DNA of 64,000 nt from Lederbergia graminis (GCF_042655485.1 NZ_JBHSMC010000001.1:124001-188000); one strand, 5' to 3'. Numbered from the stretch's first letter, positions 1 through 9,361 are shown. Notes: generated by a model not told the origin, from the sequence alone. A program made the numbers and translations.

Positions 1-639
1 AAAGGGGTTTATGAAACTACATATGTTGTAATTGCAACAGGCTATTATGATAGTCCAAATTATATGGGGGTTCCAGGAGAAGAACTAGACAAGGTTTTCC
101 ACTATTTCAAAGAAGCACATCCATACTTCGACACGGATGTAGTTGTTATTGGTGGTAAAAACTCTGCAGTAGATGCAGCATTGGAATTACATCATGCAGG
201 GGCACATGTTACTTGTCTGTATCGGGGAAGCGATTATTCTCCAAGTGTGAAACCGTGGATTATTCCAGAGTTCCAATCCCTCGTGAAACATGGCAAAATT
301 AAAATGGAATTCAATGCACATGTAAAAGAAATTACAGAGCATTCAGTTGTATATGAGGTTGAGGGTAAGCAGACGGAAATAAGTAATGATTTTGTATTTG
401 CAATGACAGGTTATCATCCAGATCATACATTTATCAGTAATATGGGAGTGCAAATTGATTCTGAAACTGGAAGACCTCATTTTAATCCAGAATCTATGGA
501 GACAAATGTGAAGAATTTATTTATAGCCGGAGTTATTGCGGCAGGAAATGATGCAAATGAAATTTTCATCGAAAACGGAAGGTTTCATGGAGAACAAATT
601 GCTAAACATATTCTCGAAATGGAAAAAAGTGTTCTATAA
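1..639 (+). CDS. ypdA: Bacillithiol disulfide reductase YpdA (Bdr), 3' part
   Basis: Flavoprotein of the thioredoxin-reductase-like family that reduces bacillithiol disulfide with NADPH in the cytoplasm. The frame is open from base 1, so the N-terminal FAD-binding part lies outside the window; 212 residues are visible of about 325 usual for the family. Visible are VIATGYYDSPN, the NADPH-binding VVIGGKNSAVDAA segment, and the C-terminal NLFIAGVIAAG flavin-contact stretch. The internal ATG at 64 is not the start. bshB1 and bshA, which make bacillithiol, lie about 33 kb downstream. It ends at a terminator shared with convergent ansA. Confidence 0.9.
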   Translation, partial: KGVYETTYVVIATGYYDSPNYMGVPGEELDKVFHYFKEAHPYFDTDVVVIGGKNSAVDAALELHHAGAHVTCLYRGSDYSPSVKPWIIPEFQSLVKHGKIKMEFNAHVKEITEHSVVYEVEGKQTEISNDFVFAMTGYHPDHTFISNMGVQIDSETGRPHFNPESMETNVKNLFIAGVIAAGNDANEIFIENGRFHGEQIAKHILEMEKSVL

Positions 640-670
640 ATGGCATAATTTAAAAAGTGAACAAATCTAG

Positions 671-708
671 AAAAGTGGAGAAAAAACGATTTTTCTCCAC
701 TTTTTTTT
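671..708. terminator. Bidirectional terminator between ypdA and ansA
   Basis: A perfect 15-bp inverted repeat (arms 671-685 and 690-704, 4-base loop) starts with an A run and ends in a T run of eight, so it can terminate transcription arriving from either side: ypdA on the plus strand, ansA on the minus strand. Confidence 0.9.
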
Positions 709-756
709 AAGTTGTATTTCTTACATTTGTTAATAAAATACCTCTCCGATTATTCT

Positions 757-1722
757 TTAAGTGAATACTTCATTAAGTGGTTTTTTTATTTGTGATGATA
801 ATGCAACTAATACTTTGATTCTTGCTTTTGGACCATTTAGTCCATTGCAGAAGATAACCCCCATTTCTTTTAATTGTTTACCACCCCCGACATATTGATA
901 TGTATCTTGAGCTATTCCATTAAAGCACCTGGATACAAGTACAATTGGAATATGTGCGTCTAATAACTTCTTTATTCCCTCGATTGTTGCTGGTGGTAAA
1001 TTACCTGTTCCAAATGCTTCTATAACTACTCCATCATATTTTAATTGATGAAGGGAGTGGAAAACATCTGCTTCCATGCCTGAATAAGCTTTTAACAGTG
1101 CCACCCTTACATTAATATCCTTAATAGCATATTTTTCCGATTTATCCGGCTTTTGTTGGAAAATTATATCACGCTTTGTAACAAGACCAATAGGTCCGTA
1201 TTGTGGACTTTGGAAAGTAGATACATTAGTTGTGTGTGTTTTTGTTACATTCATTGCTGTATGAATCTCGTCGTTTAGAACAACTAGTACACCCTTGTTT
1301 TTTGCACTATCGGAACATGCAACACGGATGGAAGCGATAAAATTATATAATCCATCTGAACCAATTTCGTTACTGGATCGCATTGCACCTGTCAAAACGA
1401 TGGGGATATTCAAGTTTACTGTTAAGTCAAGAAAATATGCAGTTTCTTCAAGTGTATCTGTACCATGGGTAATTACTACACCATCTAGATTGTTTTTCTC
1501 ATATTCTTCTTCTATTAGTTCTTTTAATAAAAGCATCTCCTTAGGTGTTATGTGTGGAGAGGGAAGAAGAAAAGGTTGTTTTAAAATTAATTTTGCGGTA
1601 GTTTCAAATTGTTTTGAAATCTGTGGAAGAGGATTTTCATCTTTAGGAGTTACAACTCCTGTTTCGTGATTCTCCTCCATTGCGATAGTACCTCCGGTAT
1701 GAATTACAAGAATGCGTTTCAT
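757..1722 (-). CDS. ansA: L-asparaginase, type I cytoplasmic
   Basis: Hydrolyses L-asparagine to aspartate and ammonia. The 321-residue length fits the bacterial asparaginase family. The N-terminus carries the first catalytic threonine motif HTGGTIAM, and the second motif HGTDTLEE follows near residue 86. There is no signal peptide, pointing to the cytoplasmic type. The start ATG has a GAGGTG ribosome binding site. It is transcribed away from prsW and toward ypdA. In B. subtilis ansA sits elsewhere beside ansB, so its place here is a local difference. Confidence 0.9.
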   Translation of the reverse strand: MKRILVIHTGGTIAMEENHETGVVTPKDENPLPQISKQFETTAKLILKQPFLLPSPHITPKEMLLLKELIEEEYEKNNLDGVVITHGTDTLEETAYFLDLTVNLNIPIVLTGAMRSSNEIGSDGLYNFIASIRVACSDSAKNKGVLVVLNDEIHTAMNVTKTHTTNVSTFQSPQYGPIGLVTKRDIIFQQKPDKSEKYAIKDINVRVALLKAYSGMEADVFHSLHQLKYDGVVIEAFGTGNLPPATIEGIKKLLDAHIPIVLVSRCFNGIAQDTYQYVGGGKQLKEMGVIFCNGLNGPKARIKVLVALSSQIKKPLNEVFT

Positions 1723-1805
1723 TATAACACCTCTGAATAAATTGTTATTTCCATCTCATGCTTTCCATGATACGATTAATAAAAAGAATGAAAAGAGGGC
1801 TGCAT

Positions 1806-2495
1806 ATGCTTGGCGTTATTTCTGCCGGTATTGCCCCTGGACTTGCTCTAGTTAGTTATTTTTACTTACGTGATCAATTTGAGCAAGAGCCGGTTAGAAA
1901 TGTATTTCGTGTTTTTTTATTAGGAGCTATATTAACTTTCCCAATTATGTTTATACAATTTGTATTACAAGAGGAAGGTTTAATTAATAATGGTTTTTTA
2001 CATGCATTTTTCTCTGCAGCTTTAATGGAAGAATTCTTTAAATGGTTTCTTTTATTTATAGCTATATATAAGCATGCAGACTTTGATGAACCATATGACG
2101 GTATTGTCTATGGTACTAGTATTTCATTAGGATTTGCAACTGTTGAGAATATATTATTTCTAACTGCTAATGGAATAGAATTTGCAATTGGTAGAGCTTT
2201 ATTACCAGTTTCGAGTCATGCGATATTTGGAGTGCTAATGGGTTATTATCTTGGTAAAGCGAAATTTAACATATATGGTCGCTTCCATTATTGGCTAGTT
2301 GCATCCTTCGTCGTGCCTTATATATTGCATGGGTTATATGATTATATTTTAGTAATAGGTACTAATTGGATGTATTACATCCTGCCGTTTATGTTATTTT
2401 TATGGTATTTTGGTCTCCGTAAAGTAAAACATGCTCACATTTTGTCAAGAAAACATTTTCATAATCAAAATGAAAATAAAAACGCTGCATTCTAA
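1806..2495 (+). CDS. prsW: Intramembrane protease PrsW
   Basis: Polytopic membrane protease which in B. subtilis makes the first cut in the anti-sigma factor RsiW and so activates sigma-W under envelope stress. The protein has 229 residues with several hydrophobic helices. The glutamate pair and lysine expected for the active site are seen in MEEFFKW, followed by a conserved asparagine and histidine (ATVEN, SSHAIFGV). The frame is open from 1758, but ATG 1806 has the better AGAGGG site and begins like the B. subtilis protein (ISAGIAPG). The gene ends inside its own terminator. Confidence 0.9.
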   Translation: MLGVISAGIAPGLALVSYFYLRDQFEQEPVRNVFRVFLLGAILTFPIMFIQFVLQEEGLINNGFLHAFFSAALMEEFFKWFLLFIAIYKHADFDEPYDGIVYGTSISLGFATVENILFLTANGIEFAIGRALLPVSSHAIFGVLMGYYLGKAKFNIYGRFHYWLVASFVVPYILHGLYDYILVIGTNWMYYILPFMLFLWYFGLRKVKHAHILSRKHFHNQNENKNAAF

Positions 2496-2516
2496 ATAAG
2501 AATGAGCGTTTTTTTA
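2481..2516 (+). terminator. Terminator of prsW
   Basis: The arms AACGCT..ATTCT (2481-2493) and AGAAT..AGCGTT (2499-2510) form a bulged stem followed by seven Ts. The stop codon of prsW lies in the loop region. Confidence 0.8.
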
Positions 2517-2525
2517 TTTGTTTTG

Positions 2526-2556
2526 TGCATAAAAGTATAGAAACTATCTGACACTA
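2526..2556 (+). promoter_or_regulatory. Candidate sigma-G promoter of sleB-ypeB
   Basis: TGCATA at 2526-2531 matches the sigma-G -35 pattern. After 18 bases comes GACACTA, which matches five of seven positions of the sigma-G -10 consensus CATACTA. The position, about 33 bases before the sleB start, and forespore expression of sleB in B. subtilis support the call. It is a pattern match only. Confidence 0.4.
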
Positions 2557-2588
2557 TCCAAAGAATATAATTTTTGGAGGCTATGAAA

Positions 2589-3452
2589 ATGAGATATAGC
2601 AGAACAATAAAGCTGATATCCGTTTTATTACTTTGCACAATGCTTACAATTTCTTCAACTCCTGTAAATGATGCACATGCATTCTCTAATCAAATTATTC
2701 AAAGAGGTGCTGTAGGAGATGATGTGATTGAGCTCCAGGCTAGACTTCAATACATTGGATTTTATAAAGGTGAAATTGATGGAGTTTTCGGTTGGGGAAC
2801 ATATTGGGCGTTAAGGAACTTTCAAAAAGACTATGGATTGGATATTGATGGATTAGCTGGAAGTGAGACAAAGGATAAGTTAGTTAAAGCATCAAAGTAC
2901 CACGAAAAATGGGTAAAAGAACAAATAAGAAAAGGAAATACATTTACACATTACGGTGGTACGGATTTGGCAAAACAAACAAAAGCAAATAAAAAAGGAA
3001 ATACAAGTACAGGAAAACAACAACAAGGAGATAACACACAAGCAAATACACCTACATCACCGACGAAACCAACAGCTACAAATACTCCTGCTGGGTTTTC
3101 ACAAAATGATATACAGCTGATGGCTAATGCGGTATACGGAGAAGCTCGTGGAGAACCATACGAGGGACAAGTTGCTGTTGCAGCTGTAATATTAAATCGA
3201 GTTAATAGTGCATCATTTCCTAATACTGTAGCAGGTGTTATTTTTGAGCCACGTGCGTTTACAGCTGTTGCTGATGGACAAATTTGGCTAACTCCTAATG
3301 AAAGAGCGAAGGAAGCTGTTCTCGACGCGATCAATGGATGGGATCCATCGCAAAATGCATTATATTATTTCAATCCAGATACCGCAACAAGTGGGTGGAT
3401 TTGGTCTAGACCGCAAATTAAAAGAATTGGGAAACATATATTTTGTAAATAA
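2589..3452 (+). CDS. sleB: Spore cortex-lytic enzyme SleB
   Basis: Germination-specific lytic transglycosylase that degrades muramic-lactam-containing spore cortex; it is made in the forespore and exported. The 287-residue protein has an N-terminal signal peptide (ISVLLLCTMLTISS), then a peptidoglycan-binding domain (GDDVIELQARLQYIGFY), a Lys/Thr/Gln/Pro-rich linker, and the C-terminal SleB hydrolase domain (ANAVYGEARGEPYEGQ, AAVILNRV). ATG 2589 was chosen over ATG 2583 because GGAGG at 2576-2580 is 8 bases away from it but only 2 from the other. ypeB follows after 18 bases. Confidence 0.93.
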   Translation: MRYSRTIKLISVLLLCTMLTISSTPVNDAHAFSNQIIQRGAVGDDVIELQARLQYIGFYKGEIDGVFGWGTYWALRNFQKDYGLDIDGLAGSETKDKLVKASKYHEKWVKEQIRKGNTFTHYGGTDLAKQTKANKKGNTSTGKQQQGDNTQANTPTSPTKPTATNTPAGFSQNDIQLMANAVYGEARGEPYEGQVAVAAVILNRVNSASFPNTVAGVIFEPRAFTAVADGQIWLTPNERAKEAVLDAINGWDPSQNALYYFNPDTATSGWIWSRPQIKRIGKHIFCK

Positions 3453-3470
3453 TAAAGGTGGTCGTAATAT

Positions 3471-4820
3471 ATGGTTAGGAATATTTTGATTGTTGTATTG
3501 GCAATTGGAGTTGCTGGAGCAGCATATTGGGGTTATCAAGAGCATCAGGAAAAGAACGCTATATTAATTAATGCAGAAAATAATTATCAGCGCTCTTTCC
3601 ACGACTTATCCTACCAAATTGATATTCTTCACGATAAAATTGGTACAGCACTTGCAATGAATTCAAGGAAATCGTTATCACCTGCACTTGCTGACGTGTG
3701 GAGAATTACATCCGAAGCTCGAGGAAATGTAGGGCAACTACCATTAACATTACTGCCATTTAATAAAACGGAAGAGTTTTTAACGAATATTGGAAACTTT
3801 AGTTACCGTACTGCAGTAAGAGACTTAGATAAAGAACCACTTTCGGATGATGAATATGGACTGTTAAAAGAATTGTACGCACAAAGTGATGAAATTCGTG
3901 GAGAATTACGTAAAGTTCAACATTTAGTTTTAGAAAACAATTTGCGCTGGATGGATGTGGAGCTGGCTTTAGCTTCAGGAAAAGAAACGGCAGATAATAC
4001 AATCATTGATGGATTTAAAACTGTAGAAAAAACTGCAGAAGGTTTTGATCAGGAAAATTTGCAAAATCCATCTATTATGCCTTTTCAAGAAAAAGAAGAA
4101 AATTTTGAGCATATAAAGGGTAAAGAAATCTCTGAAGATGAGGCGCTTGAACTTGCTAAGAAACATGCGGATTTAAAAAAAGTAACCGAATATAATGTTG
4201 CAGAAAGCGGTAAAGGTTCACCGTATGGATTTTTTAGTGTCAACCTTGATGATGGGAAAGGTCAAGGTGTTAGTATGGATTTAACAAAAAAAGGTGGATA
4301 TCCTATCTGGTTTATGAATCATCGTGAAGTAGGAGATCGGAAGATAAGTTTAAATGATGCTGTGAATAAAGCGAGTGATTTTTTACAAAAGCATAATTAT
4401 AAGAATTTGGAATTATCACAAAGTATGCAATATGATAATACAGGGTTACTTACTTTTGTAACAGTCCAAAATGGTGTATTGATTTATCCTGAATCAATAA
4501 AAGTAAAAGTAGCACTAGATAATGGGCAAGTGGTTGGATTCTCTGCTGGAGATTATTTAAAAGGCCTACGTGATAGAGAGATTGTCGATCCCGAGATTTC
4601 AATGGAGGATGCACGAGGTTATATTAATTCAAATGTAGAAATTATGGATAATAGTCTTGCGATTATTGTTAATGATTTAGGGGAAGAAGTACTTTGCTAT
4701 GAGTTTATTGGTACATTAGATAATGACACATATCGTATTTATATTAATGCGAAAAATGGTATAGAAGAAAAAATTGAAAAACTCCAAAACGCAGAACCTA
4801 TATATGATAATGTATTGTAA
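3471..4820 (+). CDS. ypeB: Germination protein YpeB
   Basis: Partner of SleB in the dormant spore; the two proteins need each other for assembly and stability. The 449-residue protein has one N-terminal membrane anchor (NILIVVLAIGVAGAAYWGY), a long helical middle region, and C-terminal PepSY repeats (EISEDEALELAKKHA, ISLNDAVNKASDFL, ISMEDARGYIN). The start ATG has an AAAGGTGG site. Spacing of 18 bases to sleB shows an operon. It ends at a palindromic terminator. Confidence 0.93.
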   Translation: MVRNILIVVLAIGVAGAAYWGYQEHQEKNAILINAENNYQRSFHDLSYQIDILHDKIGTALAMNSRKSLSPALADVWRITSEARGNVGQLPLTLLPFNKTEEFLTNIGNFSYRTAVRDLDKEPLSDDEYGLLKELYAQSDEIRGELRKVQHLVLENNLRWMDVELALASGKETADNTIIDGFKTVEKTAEGFDQENLQNPSIMPFQEKEENFEHIKGKEISEDEALELAKKHADLKKVTEYNVAESGKGSPYGFFSVNLDDGKGQGVSMDLTKKGGYPIWFMNHREVGDRKISLNDAVNKASDFLQKHNYKNLELSQSMQYDNTGLLTFVTVQNGVLIYPESIKVKVALDNGQVVGFSAGDYLKGLRDREIVDPEISMEDARGYINSNVEIMDNSLAIIVNDLGEEVLCYEFIGTLDNDTYRIYINAKNGIEEKIEKLQNAEPIYDNVL

Positions 4821-4863
4821 CAATATGGAACAATGTTAGTGTAGCAATACTGCTGCTCATACA

Positions 4864-4912
4864 AAGCCAAACTATCTTGAAATAGTTATAATTTCAAGCA
4901 ATAGTTTGGCTT
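4864..4912 (+). terminator. Palindromic terminator after ypeB
   Basis: A long near-perfect inverted repeat: a 12-bp outer arm beginning AAGCCAAACTAT (4864-4875) pairs with 4901-4912, and an inner 7-bp arm (4877-4883) pairs with 4891-4897. There is only a short T stretch. Its sequence resembles the terminators at 24748, 30869 and 61245. Confidence 0.65.
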
Positions 4913-5042
4913 AAATTCTACATACATTCTTTTGTCTAGGCATTTTCATTTTATAAGAGCTATATGCATCTTATAGAGAGAGTGCTTTTTTTCATGGTTG
5001 CATAATATATATACAATATGGATTGGACCGAGGGGGGATAGA

Positions 5043-5507
5043 ATGTCAGAAAATAATGAGGATGTAGTCGCAAAGGAAGAGAAAACTGGTCGTGAAGTTG
5101 TTAGAAGGGAAGGCGAGCCTACTGGTCCATTTAAAGCAGCTGCATGGGGTGCGTTATTTGTCGGTGTCATTTCATACTTAATCGGTTTGTATAACTCAAA
5201 TATGGAACTGAATGAGCAAGGCTATTATTTTTCTGTTCTCGTATTTGGATTGTTTGCAGCTGTTTCACTTCAAAAGTCTGTAAGGGATAGGGATGAAGGG
5301 ATACCCGTTACAAATATTTATTATGGGGTAAGTTGGTTTGCTTTAATCATAGCGATTGCATTAATGGCAATTGGTCTATACAATGCAGGCAGTATTGTGC
5401 TTTCTGAAAAAGGATTCTTTGGGATGGCTTATGTACTTTCTATTTTTGCAGCGATTACAGTACAGAAAAACGTGAGAGATACACAAAGAGCAAGGGAAAT
5501 GGAATAA
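5043..5507 (+). CDS. YiaA/YiaB-type inner membrane protein
   Basis: 154-residue membrane protein of unknown role. A charged 35-residue N-terminus (ENNEDVVAKEEKTGREVVRREG) precedes four hydrophobic segments arranged as two similar halves. Each half ends in a related motif (AAVSLQKSVRDRDEG and AAITVQKNVRDTQRA), the internal duplication typical of the YiaA/B two-helix domain. The frame is open from 4998, but ATG 5043 follows a strong GAGGGGGGAT site. It is alone between two terminators. Confidence 0.75.
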   Translation: MSENNEDVVAKEEKTGREVVRREGEPTGPFKAAAWGALFVGVISYLIGLYNSNMELNEQGYYFSVLVFGLFAAVSLQKSVRDRDEGIPVTNIYYGVSWFALIIAIALMAIGLYNAGSIVLSEKGFFGMAYVLSIFAAITVQKNVRDTQRAREME

Positions 5508-5532
5508 ATAAATGCTGTAAGTTAGGTATAAG

Positions 5533-5568
5533 CCCACTCCATTTTTTTGTAAACTGGAGTGGGTTTTT
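5533..5568 (+). terminator. Terminator after the YiaA-type gene
   Basis: Arms CCCACTCCA (5533-5541) and TGGAGTGGG (5555-5563) form a 9-bp perfect stem followed by TTTTT. Confidence 0.85.
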
Positions 5569-5669
5569 AGTTTTCTCTAGACTTTTAGTTTATTAAATAG
5601 ATAGAAAGTAGAAGAATTGTACTTTCCATGAGATAATAGACAGAGAATACGGTTGGGAAGTGACATACG

Positions 5670-6326
5670 ATGTTTACAATTGGAATGGAAATTATTATTG
5701 AATTAAGCGAAGAGAATCAGGGGGAGAAGTTAAAAGCAACTATCGAAGATTACAATAATGATAAACTGTATATTTCATATCCAATAGGTGTAGATTCTAA
5801 AAAGACAAAATACTTAATTACGGATGAATTGTTACATGTTAATTTTGTTCATCAGGAAACACATGTTGCATATACCTTTCAATCACAAGTAATTGGTAGA
5901 GAAATGAATTCAATACCTCTCCTAGTACTGACATTGCCTCCATTTGAACAAATGTCAAAAATTCAACGCAGACAATTTGTGCGAGTAGAGGCATCTTTAG
6001 ATATATCCCTACAATTTGTTGACACTGAAGATTTTCTTCCAACTACTACATTTGATATTAGTGCTGGTGGTTGTTCAGCTATTTTACCTAATGACATGCA
6101 TTTGAATCCTGGTGTTAAAGGCAATGCGTATATAATCATACCTTCGACAACTGAGCCGCACTATATGAAAGTGTCCTGTCAAGTGATCAGAACCTTTACA
6201 CACAATAAAATTAATCTAGTATCCTTACAGTTTTCCGATATTAGCAAACATGATCAACAATTAATTATTCGCTATTGTTTTGAAAAGCAATTAGAATATC
6301 GAAAAAAAGGTGTACATATAGAATAA
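5670..6326 (+). CDS. motI: Cyclic-di-GMP-responsive flagellar brake MotI (YpfA)
   Basis: 218-residue YcgR-like protein. Residues 1-95 form the YcgR N-terminal domain. A PilZ domain follows, with the c-di-GMP-binding arginine motif QRRQFVR near residue 94 and the second motif DISAGGCSA. In B. subtilis the ligand-bound protein binds MotA and disengages the flagellar motor. It sits in its usual place upstream of ypfB and cmk. The start ATG is preceded by a GGGAAGTG site. Confidence 0.85.
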   Translation: MFTIGMEIIIELSEENQGEKLKATIEDYNNDKLYISYPIGVDSKKTKYLITDELLHVNFVHQETHVAYTFQSQVIGREMNSIPLLVLTLPPFEQMSKIQRRQFVRVEASLDISLQFVDTEDFLPTTTFDISAGGCSAILPNDMHLNPGVKGNAYIIIPSTTEPHYMKVSCQVIRTFTHNKINLVSLQFSDISKHDQQLIIRYCFEKQLEYRKKGVHIE

Positions 6327-6373
6327 TAATTTGTGTAATTGCCGATGCTATGGAAAAAAGTGGAGTGTTTTAA

Positions 6374-6556
6374 ATGAAGACAGTGGAGCGTATAATATTT
6401 AAAATTTTATTAATACAGCTAATTATACTAGTAATCGTGCAAACTTATATACATAGAACACCTGTAATCGATTATTTAAATAAAGTTTATTTGTATGAAG
6501 GTGTAATGGATTCTGAAGAACAACCTAAATTAGACGTATTTAATAATAAAGAATGA
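6374..6556 (+). CDS. Small membrane protein, YpfB-like (DUF5359 type)
   Basis: A 60-residue protein with one hydrophobic helix (IIFKILLIQLIILVIVQTYI) and a hydrophilic acidic tail. The position between motI and cmk and the N-terminus match the small YpfB proteins of other Bacillaceae. Function unknown. It begins 47 bases after motI and its stop codon overlaps the terminator, so it is probably the last gene of the motI transcript. Confidence 0.65.
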   Translation: MKTVERIIFKILLIQLIILVIVQTYIHRTPVIDYLNKVYLYEGVMDSEEQPKLDVFNNKE

Positions 6557-6581
6557 AGACAAAACTCGTCTTCATTTTTTT
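6552..6581 (+). terminator. Terminator after the motI unit
   Basis: AATGAAGAC (6552-6560) and GTCTTCATT (6568-6576) form a 9-bp perfect stem followed by Ts. The left arm contains the stop codon of the upstream gene. Confidence 0.85.
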
Positions 6582-6669
6582 ATGGAAAAATGTAAGAAGT
6601 TCATGTTTATATGGTAATATAGATTAGGAAGAAATGATCGTAATCAGATAACTAAGCAGGTGAGAAAAA

Positions 6670-7353
6670 ATGAAAAATAAAAAAATTAGCATTGCGATAG
6701 ATGGCCCTGCAGCTGCAGGGAAGAGTACTGTAGCTAAAATAGTCGCAGGGAAATTAGGCTATGTCTATGTGGATACAGGAGCAATGTATCGAGCTATAAC
6801 GTATAAAATACTAAAAATGAAAATAGACATAAAGGAAGAAAGTTTATTAAGACAATTATTGTCTGAAACGAATATTGAACTTAAGCCAGCTACCAATGGG
6901 CAAATTATTTTACTTGATGGTAAAGATGTTACAAATGAAATTCGTGAAGCTGAAGTTACGAATACCGTTTCTTCTATTGCTGCATTAGGAATAGTTCGCG
7001 AAGAAATGGTCTTACGTCAACAACAAATGGGACAAGATGGCGGAATTGTTATGGATGGTAGGGATATTGGAACACACGTTTTACCACATGCCGAGTTAAA
7101 AATATTCTTGTTGGCAAGTGTAGAAATTCGTGCACAACGTCGGCATCTCGAGAACGTCCAGAAAGGTTTTCCTTCCGATCTAGTAAAATTGAAGGAAGAA
7201 ATTGCATTAAGGGACAAGCAAGATACAGAGCGTGAAATTTCTCCTCTTAGAAAGGCTGAAAATGCAGTCGAAATCGATACTTCAAACTTATCAATTGATG
7301 AAGTTGCGGATGAAATACTGGCATTAGCTATGGAAAGGATGGAAGAAGTTTGA
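6670..7353 (+). CDS. cmk: Cytidylate kinase
   Basis: Phosphorylates CMP and dCMP to the diphosphates with ATP. The 227-residue protein carries the P-loop GPAAAGKST at residues 11-19, the NMP-binding DTGAMYRA, MDGRDIGTHVLP, and the arginine-rich lid region (QRRH..RDKQDTERE). The start has a CAGGTGAG site. plsC starts inside its last codons, a translationally coupled pair. Confidence 0.95.
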   Translation: MKNKKISIAIDGPAAAGKSTVAKIVAGKLGYVYVDTGAMYRAITYKILKMKIDIKEESLLRQLLSETNIELKPATNGQIILLDGKDVTNEIREAEVTNTVSSIAALGIVREEMVLRQQQMGQDGGIVMDGRDIGTHVLPHAELKIFLLASVEIRAQRRHLENVQKGFPSDLVKLKEEIALRDKQDTEREISPLRKAENAVEIDTSNLSIDEVADEILALAMERMEEV

Positions 7354-7937
7354 CCTTTTATAGTTTTGCGAAAATGGTAGTGAAGTCAATCTTAAAACCA
7401 TTATATAGAATTGAAATAAAAGGTGTGGAGAACTTTCCGATGGAAGGGCCTGTGCTTTTATGTGCTAACCATATTGACAATCTAGACCCTCCAACAGTTG
7501 GAGTAACTGCACCAAGGCCAATCCATTTTATGGCCAAAGCAGAATTGTTTAAATATAAATGGTCCAAAAAGCTAATGACAAATATAAATGCATTCCCGGT
7601 CAAACGAGGTATGAGTGATAGAGAAGCATTAAGAACTGGACTAAAATATTTAAAAGAAGGTAAGGTTGTTGGGTTGTTTCCAGAAGGTAAACGGAGTAAA
7701 AATGGTGAGGTTGGAAAAGGGTTAGCAGGAGCTGGTTTTTTTGCCTTACGATCAAATGCTCAAATTGTACCATGTGCCATCATTGGACCATATAAACCAT
7801 TTAAAAAATTAAAAGTTGTTTATGGAAAACCAATTGACTTTACGGAATTGCGTGAAAATAAAGTGTCAGCAGATATTGCAACAGATGTAATTATGGCAGA
7901 AATTAAAAAATTATATGATGAAAATCGTGTAAAATAA
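7350..7937 (+). CDS. plsC: 1-acylglycerol-3-phosphate acyltransferase PlsC
   Basis: Adds the second acyl chain to lysophosphatidic acid to make phosphatidic acid at the membrane. The 195-residue protein has the HX4D acyltransferase motif (NHIDNLDPP), followed by the substrate-binding block FPEGKRSKNG. A TTG start overlaps the cmk stop by four bases, with GGAAGAAG just upstream. The usual motif serine (NHxSxxD) is Asp here, a tolerated variation. Assignment to glycerolipid synthesis is by family. Confidence 0.85.
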   Translation: MTFYSFAKMVVKSILKPLYRIEIKGVENFPMEGPVLLCANHIDNLDPPTVGVTAPRPIHFMAKAELFKYKWSKKLMTNINAFPVKRGMSDREALRTGLKYLKEGKVVGLFPEGKRSKNGEVGKGLAGAGFFALRSNAQIVPCAIIGPYKPFKKLKVVYGKPIDFTELRENKVSADIATDVIMAEIKKLYDENRVK

Positions 7938-8100
7938 ATTTGGATTTTTTGTACATGCTTTAGGCTCAATTGCTTGACAAAGTCACCATATTGTAAGAAG
8001 TTAGTAACAAGACAATTATTTTAATGATTGGATAAATATAACCATTCATATTGAATAATTATATCCTAATAGTTTTTAAAGTCGGATAGGAGGAATACAT

Positions 8101-9234
8101 ATGACTGAAGACATGAATAGTATTGAAGTGAAGGATTTTACTGAGGGAGATCGCGTAAAAGGAACTGTTTCTAAAATTGAAGAAAAGCAAGTACTAGTAG
8201 ATGTTGAAGGCAGTAAACTAGATGGTATTATTCCTATCAGTGAACTCTCAAGTCTTCATGTTGAAAAGGCATCTGATGTCGTTAGTGAAGGGGATATCCT
8301 TGATTTAGTAGTAACTAAGGTAGAGGAAGAATTACTCGTACTTTCGAAAAGAAAAGTAGATGCGGAGAATGCATGGGAAACATTAGAAAAACGCTATCAG
8401 AATAATGAAGTGTTTGAAGCTGAAGTTAATGAGATTGTCAAAGGTGGACTTGTTGTTGATTTAGGTGTAAGAGGATTTGTGCCTGCATCTATGGTAGAGG
8501 ATCATTATGTAGAAGACTTTTCTGATTATCAAGGAAAGACTCTTACTTTTAAAATTGTAGAATTAGATAAAGACAAAAATCGCCTAATTTTATCTCATCG
8601 CGCAGTATTAGAAGAAGAAAAAAATCGCGATAAACAAGCATTACTAGAAAAACTAGAGGTTGGAGCGGTATTGGATGGTACAATTCAACGTCTAACTGAC
8701 TTTGGTGCTTTTGTAGACATTGGTGGTGTAGATGGACTAGTTCATATTTCACAAATTTCATATGAACATATAGCAAAACCATCAGATGTTGTCTCAGAAG
8801 GCGAAAAAGTAAAGGTAAAAGTCCTTTCTGTCGATCGTGATAATGAGAGAATTTCGTTATCTATTAAAGATACTTTACCAGGACCTTGGGAAAGTGTAGC
8901 GGAAAAAGCTCCACGTGGGGCAGTACTAGAAGGTACTGTAAAACGTCTAGTTTCGTTCGGAGCATTTATTGAAGTTCTACCTGGTGTTGAAGGTCTCGTT
9001 CATATTTCACAAATTTCCCACAAACATATTGGCACTCCACATGAAGTGTTAGAAGAAGGTCAAAAAGTAAAAGTAAAAGTTCTAGATGTGAATGAAAATG
9101 ACCATCGTTTATCATTAAGTATTAAAGAATTAGAAGAACAAGAATATCAGCAAGACGACTATGAATTACCTGAAGAGAATAAAGGTTTTTCTATAAGTGA
9201 TGTTATTGGTGATAAACTAAAGAAATTTCAATAA
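8101..9234 (+). CDS. ypfD: S1-domain RNA-binding protein, RpsA-like (YpfD)
   Basis: 377-residue protein with four S1 RNA-binding repeats (about residues 12-80, 99-165, 184-253 and 270-339). The last two are closest to consensus, each with a GAFVDIGG or GAFIEV core followed by GLVHISQIS. It resembles ribosomal protein S1 but is shorter; in B. subtilis the counterpart is not essential and its association with ribosomes is uncertain. The start has a strong AGGAGG. It lies in the conserved position after cmk-plsC. Confidence 0.88.
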   Translation: MTEDMNSIEVKDFTEGDRVKGTVSKIEEKQVLVDVEGSKLDGIIPISELSSLHVEKASDVVSEGDILDLVVTKVEEELLVLSKRKVDAENAWETLEKRYQNNEVFEAEVNEIVKGGLVVDLGVRGFVPASMVEDHYVEDFSDYQGKTLTFKIVELDKDKNRLILSHRAVLEEEKNRDKQALLEKLEVGAVLDGTIQRLTDFGAFVDIGGVDGLVHISQISYEHIAKPSDVVSEGEKVKVKVLSVDRDNERISLSIKDTLPGPWESVAEKAPRGAVLEGTVKRLVSFGAFIEVLPGVEGLVHISQISHKHIGTPHEVLEEGQKVKVKVLDVNENDHRLSLSIKELEEQEYQQDDYELPEENKGFSISDVIGDKLKKFQ

Positions 9235-9240
9235 AAATTC

Positions 9241-9269
9241 AAGGGTGTCGTTATGACATCCTTTTTTTA
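9241..9269 (+). terminator. Terminator of ypfD
   Basis: AAGGGTGTC (9241-9249) pairs with GACATCCTT (9255-9263) with one G-T pair, followed by a T run. Confidence 0.8.
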
Positions 9270-9361
9270 TTGAGAAATCTTTGTGTGTATGTAGAATTTT
9301 GTATGTTTTTTTGATTAGACTCATACATCCTTTCCTATAATGTTAGGGGAGGTGTATATAA

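Noticed and set aside
1295..1669. 124-codon plus-strand frame opposite ansA
   Set aside because: Antisense shadow of a well-conserved enzyme gene with no start signal.
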